Source: CAIWAH01 sp964602595 (GTDB taxonomy: Bacteria; Verrucomicrobiota; Verrucomicrobiia; Limisphaerales; UBA9464). Taken from it: 64,000 bases of DNA. The notes beneath the pieces were generated by a model. The model saw only the letters and a list, made by a program, of their open reading frames with translations, did not search any database and was not told where the DNA came from. Location of the stretch: the NCBI GenBank assembly GCA_964602595.1, contig CAZRRO010000005.1, forward strand, positions 1-64,000, given 5' to 3'. A program made the position numbers and the translations under genes. This document shows, one piece after another, positions 15,177 to 21,499 of this stretch (position 1 is its first letter; every line of letters begins with the position of its first letter).

Positions 15177-15184
15177 AACTGATC
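15175..15184 (+). promoter_or_regulatory. promoter word AAAACTGATC
   Basis: 27 bases before ATG 15212. It overlaps the stop codon of the gene before it. Confidence 0.6.
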
Positions 15185-15211
15185 AGAGGTCCGTGATTGT
15201 TCACTCTCACA

Positions 15212-15760
15212 ATGGCCAACCCAAATTCTAACGAAAATGCCCGAGAGACCGTGCAGATAAGCCTCTCTCCTGAGTACCGGGAGCTGTACCGAGCTTCAGT
15301 TCAAAACCCTACTCACATTGATCTCCCTCGTCACAAGGCTCTAGCAGAGGAGATTTTCCGAAGAGGGTACTTGGAGAGTCCAATCCTAAGAGAAGTTCCC
15401 AGACTGCTAGCTTACTACACTGCCGTCCCTCTGCACCATTTTTACTACGTTGACGGGTTCCCTGCGCGAGTGTGTTCGGTCATCTTGAGTGAAGGGAAAG
15501 TTTATCACGGAGCAATGGTGTTTGATCTCGAGACTAAAGTTCCGTTTGCCGCTGTTGTCCCAACTGACTGTCTTCTCAAGACGGATGAGTGGTCCAACGA
15601 GGTTGTCTCTTCAATAGCAAGAGGAGAGTACGCTTTTACCTTCCTGGTCCCGGTTGGGTTTATCAAGGTAAAAGCTTTCTTCACTGCAGCGACTGAGAAC
15701 GGAGAGATTTTTCGGTACGAGAGGAGCGAGGTCGAGCGAAGTGAGATCGAGAGCGAGTAA
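15212..15760 (+). CDS. unknown protein, paralogue of the gene at 1733
   Basis: 182 aa. It shares PEYRELYRASVQNP near residue 22 and FTFLVPVGFIK near residue 145 with the 1733 product. The C-terminus is rich in E, R and S. Family function is unknown. The start at 15212 (MANPNSNEN) is chosen over 15197 because of its distance from the promoter word. Confidence 0.75.
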   Translation: MANPNSNENARETVQISLSPEYRELYRASVQNPTHIDLPRHKALAEEIFRRGYLESPILREVPRLLAYYTAVPLHHFYYVDGFPARVCSVILSEGKVYHGAMVFDLETKVPFAAVVPTDCLLKTDEWSNEVVSSIARGEYAFTFLVPVGFIKVKAFFTAATENGEIFRYERSEVERSEIESE

Positions 15761-15765
15761 CAACG

Positions 15766-15787
15766 GTTAAACCTCCAGAGGTTTAAC
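15766..15787. terminator. 3' hairpin, 22 bases
   Basis: Arms GTTAAACCTC / GAGGTTTAAC, loop CA, between convergent ends at 15760 and 15791. Confidence 0.8.
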
Positions 15788-15790
15788 AAT

Positions 15791-16285
15791 CTACTTGAAT
15801 CTTCTCTTTGCTTCACTCTTCTTCGGAACCTCCTTTTTCGTCGGGAGTCCACCCTTCTTGGGGAAATTGCTCTTCGCCAGTTTTTCCTCTCTCAGAGGTG
15901 CCTCTTTCGGTGCCTCTTTCAGAGGTGCCTCTCTCGGTGCCTCTTTCACAGGTGCATCTTTCGGTGCCTCTTTCTTCTTCAGGTTGATCTTGAACGCAAA
16001 TTTCCCTCCTCCTAGCCCTCGGTTCACGTCAAGAGTAGAACCGCACTCAGCTAGGTCCACCGTACTGAGCATGGCGCAATCGTCACTAGCCACCAGAGCC
16101 AGCTTGATCCAGTGGTACCGTTCTTCTTCTAGGTTGTACTCTTTGGCCACTTCATCATCGTTCGGGTCCAGATCCAGAACATGGGCGAGCTGTTCTAGTT
16201 TAATCTGCGTCTCGTCGAGCATCTTTCGGAGTCTCTCCTTGTCTAGGTCGAGGTAAGCCGCGAAAGTCTCATCGCCCGCTTCCAT
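15791..16285 (-). CDS. unknown protein with KEAP-type repeats
   Basis: 164 aa from ATG 16285 (MEAGDETFAAYL). Residues 1-105 form a charged, helical domain. Residues 108-140 are a low-complexity run of K/R-E-A-P units. The tail is lysine-rich and ends KSEAKRRFK. A basic, repeat-rich tail suggests nucleic-acid or acidic-protein binding. Upstream ATGs overlap the end of the fucosyltransferase gene and are rejected. Confidence 0.65.
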   Translation of the reverse strand: MEAGDETFAAYLDLDKERLRKMLDETQIKLEQLAHVLDLDPNDDEVAKEYNLEEERYHWIKLALVASDDCAMLSTVDLAECGSTLDVNRGLGGGKFAFKINLKKKEAPKDAPVKEAPREAPLKEAPKEAPLREEKLAKSNFPKKGGLPTKKEVPKKSEAKRRFK

Positions 16286-16310
16286 CTTTCTTACTCTCAG
16301 AAGAGAACGT

Positions 16311-17237
16311 TTATTTCGGGTTCTTACGCGAGAACGCGTCCTCACCTTCTCTTTCACTGAGCAAACGTTGAAGTGTCGGGAAAACCGAGAGCTCCATTAC
16401 CCCCTTCTTGGCCGCTCGAATGTACTCGAGTCTTCTCTCCCACTCGTTCTCGCTCATGCACCTCAAAATGGTAGCTACCGCCTCTTCCGGGTCATCAGGG
16501 AGGATGACAAGAGCACGTGAGTCAATGTACTCACCGATATTAGGGCACCCCCAGTAAAAGGTGAGACACTCAGCCAAGACCGAGTCAGCCAGTTTCTCGG
16601 TAAAGTAACCAGGTTCCTGACAGTTCTCACAAGCCAAGTGGTACTTGTACGGGAACAGTCCCTCGTCTTTGTGGACCAGAGGCCCTTTGTTGTGACGGTA
16701 CGCCCGAGAGTGCCGCCCAAAGATGTCAACGGGGAGAAGCGGAACTTGGTCGAGCTTCTCAGCTAGTTGATGCCGGTAGAGGTGCCCGGGAAGACGATGT
16801 TCAGCTGAGATGATCATCGAGAGTTGGTCTCGTTTCTCACTCACCGGGTAATCCGAGACCAGTTCTTCCCAAGTCTTGTTGAGGTGCCACTCGATTAAGT
16901 TGCGAGAGAGAAGCCCGTTGCATCTCCACTCTTCGGCAAAGTGCCCACGGTTGAGACTCGGTTCCATGGTCAAGTGCAGATCCGTTGGGCGACGTGGCCG
17001 GTTGACCCCGTTGATGACTACATCGTGAGAAGGCTCTCCTTCTTTCTTCTCTTGAGCACTGAGGACACGGTAAGGGTACTTAGGAGGGATCATTCTAGTC
17101 CAGTCCCGGGCCAAGTCAAAAGTCCAGTTACACTCGAGAGAGATGACCTTAGGAGTCTCGACCGTAGGAGTCTCGAGTGAGACAACCCCATCAGAAGGGC
17201 CGAGATCAGGAGGGTCTAGTCTTGGTTCTTGAGCCAT
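16311..17237 (-). CDS. GT10-like (alpha-1,3-) fucosyltransferase
   Basis: 308 aa. The C-terminal half carries the GT10 donor-binding layout: DIFGRHSRAYRHNKG (about 170), YKYHLACENCQEPGYFTEKL (about 198-217), then LTFYWGCPNIGEYI. In the family the middle segment is YKF-x-L-x-x-EN-S-x-x-x-x-Y-x-T-E-K. These enzymes move fucose from GDP-fucose onto glycans. Length is near a catalytic domain without a membrane stem. The window also encodes an alpha-L-fucosidase at 27676, so fucose handling seems to be a theme. Confidence 0.8.
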   Translation of the reverse strand: MAQEPRLDPPDLGPSDGVVSLETPTVETPKVISLECNWTFDLARDWTRMIPPKYPYRVLSAQEKKEGEPSHDVVINGVNRPRRPTDLHLTMEPSLNRGHFAEEWRCNGLLSRNLIEWHLNKTWEELVSDYPVSEKRDQLSMIISAEHRLPGHLYRHQLAEKLDQVPLLPVDIFGRHSRAYRHNKGPLVHKDEGLFPYKYHLACENCQEPGYFTEKLADSVLAECLTFYWGCPNIGEYIDSRALVILPDDPEEAVATILRCMSENEWERRLEYIRAAKKGVMELSVFPTLQRLLSEREGEDAFSRKNPK

Positions 17238-17279
17238 CTCTAAGGTTCTTTTTGGCGATAAAGCAGCTTAAGATCGATT

Positions 17280-17290
17280 AAAAATGAGCT
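17280..17290 (+). promoter_or_regulatory. promoter word AAAAATGAGCT
   Basis: 54 bases before ATG 17345. Confidence 0.55.
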
Positions 17291-17344
17291 GTCCAGTTCT
17301 TTCATCTCGAAAACTAAAGAAAGAACGAAAGAGAGAGTGCACCG

Positions 17345-19423
17345 ATGAGCGATCCTTCTTCACAGTATCGCGCTAGACGCGACGAGGCTGTAGCTGAGAG
17401 AAAACGCATCAGGGCTGAAATAGACAGGAAGAAGGCAGAACGGAAACGCGAGATGGAGGCCAAGAAAGAGACGAGAATCCAAGATCTCTTTGATCTCACC
17501 AAGGCGGAGTTGCGTACCAACGCTTACACTCTCGTGACTGAGTACTCGAGAGGGACTGAAAAGAAAGTGTGGGTCAAGTTCTTCTTCGAGGGGAACCGGA
17601 ACAGTAACGAGTGTCGGGTCGAGATGCAGATTCACCAACACGTACTCTCTCAACTCCACGCCCACACTCCCAACCTTCCAGAACTGATCGAGGTACTTCA
17701 GAGTGATCATGACGAGGATCGCGAGAGTACCTTTGACGAGGAGATCGAAGACGGTTTCAATTACGACCTGACCAGGTTGAGGGCACTGGTGATGAAACAC
17801 ATCGAGGGAGAGAGTTTTGACAAGTCGGAGCACCCGAAGGAAGACCCTACTATCCTCTTCCAAATTCTGTACACTCTCTGGTGTTTCGAGCGGGTGGGGC
17901 TGAACCACAACGATCTGCACCGTAACAACATCATGATAGTTCCTTTGTCCGAGCCTCGAGTTCTCCGTTTCGCCATCGGGAAGAAAGTAGTCAGTTTCAC
18001 TACTACTCACTTGGTCAAGATCATCGACTTTGACCGAGCCTCTGTTTATCATCCCGAAGTAGAGCGGAACCGGTTCCTCGACTTTCTCAGTTGCGATTCC
18101 GAAGAGATCATCAACCAGTACAACGGCGGGTATCATGGAAGAGACACCTACATGGCTCTGAACGGGTACCTGCCTGACAAGGGGAGTGAGATAGGAGTCA
18201 TGGGTGAGTGGGTGTTTCGAAACTTTCCGGGAGTGTACCGGAGAGAGTTTGGAGTCCCGATCTTCGAACAACCGTACCGTACCCTCTTCCCTTCCTTGCG
18301 CAAGATACTTCAGAAAATGGCCCGAGACTTTCCACAGTTTCGGGTTGAAGAGAAGGTTTCCGGTGAAGGAGAAAAGATTTACTCTCTCCCTCCCCTTTAC
18401 CAGCACCCTCTTCCTACACGTCGCCAACCGTACCCTTTGAAGACCCTACTCCCCGCTTCTGACTTGGACAAGATGGTAGCTGAGCTAAACGTGCTCGAGT
18501 ACGACCTGATGGGAGAGTGGAACCACCTCTTCGAACAGTACCGTCGAGTCTGCGTCACTCCCGATGAAGAAAATCTCATCAAGCGAGCCTGTTTGTGTCT
18601 AGTCGACCCGCTCGAGAACAGTGGCGCTGTTGACGCGATCGAGTTAATCACGTACCAACCCACCTTCAAGGTAATTCAGAAGTCCAGCCCTTACCCTCTT
18701 GTTCCTGAGAGGGTCAAAGAGAAGATCGCCTACTACCACTTCGTCGAGACTGGAAAAGACTCGCCCTTTTCTCAGTGGGTAGAGATGAGTTTCGAAGAGA
18801 AAGTCCCTTACATCAAGATGGCTAATCTTAAGGCGGAGAGTTTTCAACCGAAGAGAGTAAGCGCGGAAGAGGCAGCGAGAGTGTGTACGGGTGACTCAGA
18901 AGAGGAGGAAAGTGTTGAAAAGAAGAAGATCATTGAGGAGAAGAACGAGGTCATCCAGGAGCTTCTCGCCGAACAGAACGAACTTCTCGCCGAGCAGAAA
19001 GAACTCTTTCGCAAGCTCACCCCTGAGTTCCCACCTGAGTATCAAGACTACCCCCTGTTCGAGAAGGTCGAAGTAGAGTCGACTCGAGAGTACCTCTTCA
19101 ACCAAATCTCCAAGTTCATTGATCTGCGTGAGTACGAGAGTATGCACGGGGACGTTTTCCAAGTGACTCGAGGTGTACTCGACCTAATGAGAAGAAAGAA
19201 ACTCTCTAAGATCAAGAAAATAGCGGTGATGTACTTCCTCTTCGGCTTCCTTAGCCGAGGCTTAAGAAAACTGAAAACTCACCCCAAGTTCTTTCAGACT
19301 GTGCTCGACAAGGTAGAAGAGTTGAAGGAGACGGTCGATTTCAGTGATCTAGTCGCACCTGTCCCTCTTTTGGCGATTCCTCCCTTCGAGAAGTATCACC
19401 GGGAGGAGCGGGAAAACTACTAA
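17345..19423 (+). CDS. protein-kinase-like protein with coiled coil
   Basis: 692 aa. Residues 10-45 are a charged coiled coil. A kinase-like core follows: VWVKFFF (possible beta-3 lysine, about 75), LVMKHIEGESF (hinge), LNHNDLHRNNIMIV (catalytic loop, about 185-198) and VKIIDFDRA (DFG position as DFD, about 222-230). The loop HNDLHRNN is nearer to Kdo/RIO-type kinases than to HRDLKPEN. The C-terminal 300 residues include a repeat LLAEQNELLAEQKEL near residue 540. It likely phosphorylates protein; the substrate is unknown. Confidence 0.75.
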   Translation: MSDPSSQYRARRDEAVAERKRIRAEIDRKKAERKREMEAKKETRIQDLFDLTKAELRTNAYTLVTEYSRGTEKKVWVKFFFEGNRNSNECRVEMQIHQHVLSQLHAHTPNLPELIEVLQSDHDEDRESTFDEEIEDGFNYDLTRLRALVMKHIEGESFDKSEHPKEDPTILFQILYTLWCFERVGLNHNDLHRNNIMIVPLSEPRVLRFAIGKKVVSFTTTHLVKIIDFDRASVYHPEVERNRFLDFLSCDSEEIINQYNGGYHGRDTYMALNGYLPDKGSEIGVMGEWVFRNFPGVYRREFGVPIFEQPYRTLFPSLRKILQKMARDFPQFRVEEKVSGEGEKIYSLPPLYQHPLPTRRQPYPLKTLLPASDLDKMVAELNVLEYDLMGEWNHLFEQYRRVCVTPDEENLIKRACLCLVDPLENSGAVDAIELITYQPTFKVIQKSSPYPLVPERVKEKIAYYHFVETGKDSPFSQWVEMSFEEKVPYIKMANLKAESFQPKRVSAEEAARVCTGDSEEEESVEKKKIIEEKNEVIQELLAEQNELLAEQKELFRKLTPEFPPEYQDYPLFEKVEVESTREYLFNQISKFIDLREYESMHGDVFQVTRGVLDLMRRKKLSKIKKIAVMYFLFGFLSRGLRKLKTHPKFFQTVLDKVEELKETVDFSDLVAPVPLLAIPPFEKYHREERENY

Positions 19424-19432
19424 GTGTAAAGA

Positions 19433-19454
19433 GTTATTACCTAGGGGTAATAAC
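19433..19454. terminator. 3' hairpin, 22 bases
   Basis: Arms GTTATTACC / GGTAATAAC, loop TAGG, 9 bases after the kinase stop. Confidence 0.8.
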
Positions 19455-19497
19455 CCAAAAACTGAGTCTTTCCCCTCTTTTTCTGTACGAAGGAAAC

Positions 19498-19775
19498 ATG
19501 CCTGTTCTTTCTTGGAACCAACTTCGCAAGTTACTCTCCGTGACAGAGAGTAAGTGCGTTGAAGCAATCATCGCGAGAAGAGAGGGAGACTACTCAGAGT
19601 ACGTCTTCAAGTTCTGATAGTCAAGATCACTGACGTTTACGGGTACGATCGTGAAGATACTATCCGCCAAGCTTTCGATGAGGAGGTAATGAGTCACACT
19701 TTTCAAAGTAAAAGGACCAAACTAAGGGGGAAAGTGAACGTGAGAGAAGGGTGGATCGACATCGACATGGACTGA
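19498..19775 (+). pseudogene. frameshifted small gene of unknown function
   Basis: ATG 19498 opens MPVLSWNQLRKLLSV and runs to YVFKF, then meets TGA at 19615. The frame that begins as VLIVKITDVYGYDRED (from about 19611) continues to TGA at 19773-19775. Adding one G in the AAG-TTC step near 19610 joins them as EYVFKVLIVKITDVYGYD, giving about 92 residues. Coding character is good on both sides. It is either a recent single-base deletion or a sequence error. Confidence 0.55.
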
Positions 19776-19912
19776 GACACTCCTCTTCTCTCAACAACCT
19801 GTCTGGGACCCAGAGAAGGTGTCCCGAAGGTTGGTACTTCTCCCTGAGTGTTCTCACCGCAGGGCCAGGTTGTAATGAGTCAAAGACTACCTCAAGGTAC
19901 TTCAAGATACTC

Positions 19913-20338
19913 ATGACTCGCGAACGAAGAGAAGGTGAGCGTGAGTTTCGGGTCTTCACTCAATCCGAGGTTCGATCCGCTCAAATCTTCTTGTGGTCTC
20001 AAGTCAGTCCTCTGCTGAGTCTATCTCTACCTGAGAACCTCTTTGACGGGACACTGGAATCAGTACTAGCTACTCTGGAGAAAACTCTCTTCTACTACCG
20101 AGATCATCCTGAACTGACTCGAGAACAACGGATCGGGTTGGCTTACTTTCTGATAGGAGTAATCAGTCGTAACTTCTGGCGTGTATCAACAGAGACTTAC
20201 GAGCTGATGAGCGGAAAAGTGGAAGAGTTTCGAGAGATCATCGATCTGAGAGTCTTTCTGATCGATGATCCTCTTCTCCCTTCGCTCGTTTCTCTCATAA
20301 CTTCCGTCTCTTCTCGCGAAACGGGATCGAAAAATTGA
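19913..20338 (+). CDS. RING-less paralogue of the 4837 gene
   Basis: 141 aa from ATG 19913 (MTRERREGEREFRVFT). It aligns with the N-terminal domain of the RING protein at 4837: FRVFTQSEV, RDHPELTREQRIGLAYFLIG. It ends where the RING would start. The TGA stop lies inside the promoter word of the next gene. The domain may be the substrate-binding half; that is inferred. Confidence 0.7.
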   Translation: MTRERREGEREFRVFTQSEVRSAQIFLWSQVSPLLSLSLPENLFDGTLESVLATLEKTLFYYRDHPELTREQRIGLAYFLIGVISRNFWRVSTETYELMSGKVEEFREIIDLRVFLIDDPLLPSLVSLITSVSSRETGSKN

Positions 20339-20340
20339 TC
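20330..20340 (+). promoter_or_regulatory. promoter word AAAAATTGATC
   Basis: Contains AAAATTGA, 38 bases before ATG 20379. The TGA in it is the stop of the preceding gene. Confidence 0.7.
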
Positions 20341-20378
20341 GAGTTTTCTCCTTCTCACCTCAAAGTACTCATCCCACG

Positions 20379-20825
20379 ATGAACTCTTTCCGCTTGACTT
20401 TCAACTGCCAGTACCTGCTTGACCTGGAGAAGATGTGCCAGGAAGCAGCCAAGACTCGAAAGGTAACCAACCTTCGTATCCCGGCTCGAGCTGAGCTGTT
20501 CACGATCCCAGCCGAGAGTAGCGCTGAGAAAGAGTCTCTCTTCTCGGCAGTGCTGAAACGTCTCTTCACCAGTCCCACTGAGCTGAAGTTCAGTCAAACA
20601 TCTGAGGCCATCACCCTGACTTTCCGGTGGAACGAGCTTTTCTTCTACCTGAAGCCTCTGGCTGAGAAGTACGGGATTACACTTCCTCCCATCTTTACCT
20701 TTACCTTCGCCACAGGGGCGGGCCTTGATAAGCTCGACCTCGTCCCTCCTACTCTACAAGATCTCAGCTTTCGTCTCACCATGACCACTCCCTTCGACGT
20801 GAAGGAGTTCTGTCTTCAACGGTAA
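20379..20825 (+). CDS. unknown protein, 148 aa
   Basis: Starts MNSFRLTFNCQYLLD and has alternating beta strands with a TFTFATGAGL segment near residue 108. No family recognised. The stop lies in the arm of the hairpin at 20819. Confidence 0.65.
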   Translation: MNSFRLTFNCQYLLDLEKMCQEAAKTRKVTNLRIPARAELFTIPAESSAEKESLFSAVLKRLFTSPTELKFSQTSEAITLTFRWNELFFYLKPLAEKYGITLPPIFTFTFATGAGLDKLDLVPPTLQDLSFRLTMTTPFDVKEFCLQR

Positions 20826-20840
20826 GAACGTCTTTACCGT
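20819..20840. terminator. 3' hairpin containing the stop codon
   Basis: Arms ACGGTAA / TTACCGT, 8-base loop. The TAA stop at 20823-20825 is part of the left arm. Confidence 0.65.
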
Positions 20841-20877
20841 GAAGACTCAAACGCGGTAGCGTTCACACTAACACCAC

Positions 20878-20944
20878 GTGTCTTTCGTGTCTTTCGTGTC
20901 TCTCGTGTCTCTCGTGTCTCTCGTGTCTCTCGTGTCTCTCTTGT
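20878..20944. repeat. 9-base minisatellite
   Basis: Seven tandem copies of GTGTCT(T/C)TC, ending in a degenerate one. It lies between a 3' hairpin and the promoter of the gene at 21028. Confidence 0.85.
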
Positions 20945-20973
20945 TCCACGGCGTCCGTGTCCCACGGAGAAAT

Positions 20974-20983
20974 AAACTGAGAC
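20974..20983 (+). promoter_or_regulatory. promoter word AAACTGAGAC
   Basis: 44 bases before ATG 21028. Confidence 0.5.
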
Positions 20984-21027
20984 ATTCTTCTTTTCCCAGT
21001 TGTACTAAACCTCATCTTACACCGAAA

Positions 21028-21393
21028 ATGCGTTCACTCATCGTTTCAGTCATCCTCATCGCCCTCATCCTCTTCACCATCCGTCTGATGAGGCGAAAGA
21101 AGCTCCTCAACCCTCTCAGTATCTCCAACGGGTTGACTTATCGTTTTCCCTACCATTCTAGGGGTAAGTTTCGGGTCTACGGGTTGGGTCCTCCCCGACA
21201 GTTCGAGGATTTCTTGCGTAACCGAGTCGTGCACCCCAGTGTAGATCACACTGAGGTCAACTACAACGAGGGGGACCTGCAAGCCAACTCGTTACTGCAA
21301 CGAATCATCCCTCCGCCCGATTACACTCCCGACAGTGTCACGGTCGAGATAGCAGGTAACTTCAATCCCAAAAAAGTCAAGGCTTACTTGTGA
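21028..21393 (+). CDS. signal-anchored small surface-type protein
   Basis: 121 aa from ATG 21028. It begins MRSLIVSVILIALILFTIRL, then MRRKKLLNPL, and continues with a polar ectodomain. The layout matches the 3662 gene (RRKKLL after the anchor) and the partial gene at 62560. It is probably membrane-anchored with a short inner side. No catalytic motif is seen. A longer frame through the upstream minisatellite is rejected. Confidence 0.65.
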   Translation: MRSLIVSVILIALILFTIRLMRRKKLLNPLSISNGLTYRFPYHSRGKFRVYGLGPPRQFEDFLRNRVVHPSVDHTEVNYNEGDLQANSLLQRIIPPPDYTPDSVTVEIAGNFNPKKVKAYL

Positions 21394-21413
21394 TACCTCT
21401 GATACCTGTAAGC

Positions 21414-21439
21414 GATCTTCTCCTCGCGAGGAGAAGATC
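21414..21439. terminator. 3' hairpin, perfect 26-base palindrome
   Basis: Half-site GATCTTCTCCTCG, 20 bases after the stop at 21393. Its right arm runs into a 9-base minisatellite. Confidence 0.75.
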
Positions 21440-21470
21440 ACGAAGATCACGAAGATCACGAAGATCACGA
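21434..21470. repeat. 9-base minisatellite
   Basis: Four tandem copies of AAGATCACG immediately after, and overlapping, the hairpin arm. Confidence 0.8.
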
Positions 21471-21499
21471 GGAAGCAAAAATAATCTCGGGAAACCAAA

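Noticed and set aside
17360..18427. 355-codon minus-strand frame opposite the kinase gene
   Set aside because: A shadow of the kinase coding frame, which has clear motifs, a promoter word and a 3' hairpin.
19751..19912. N-terminal extension of the 19913 gene
   Set aside because: The first part has no similarity to the paralogue at 4837, whose alignment starts near ATG 19913.
20878..20944. CRISPR array
   Set aside because: Units are 9 bases with no spacers; it is a simple minisatellite. The same applies to 62391-62459.
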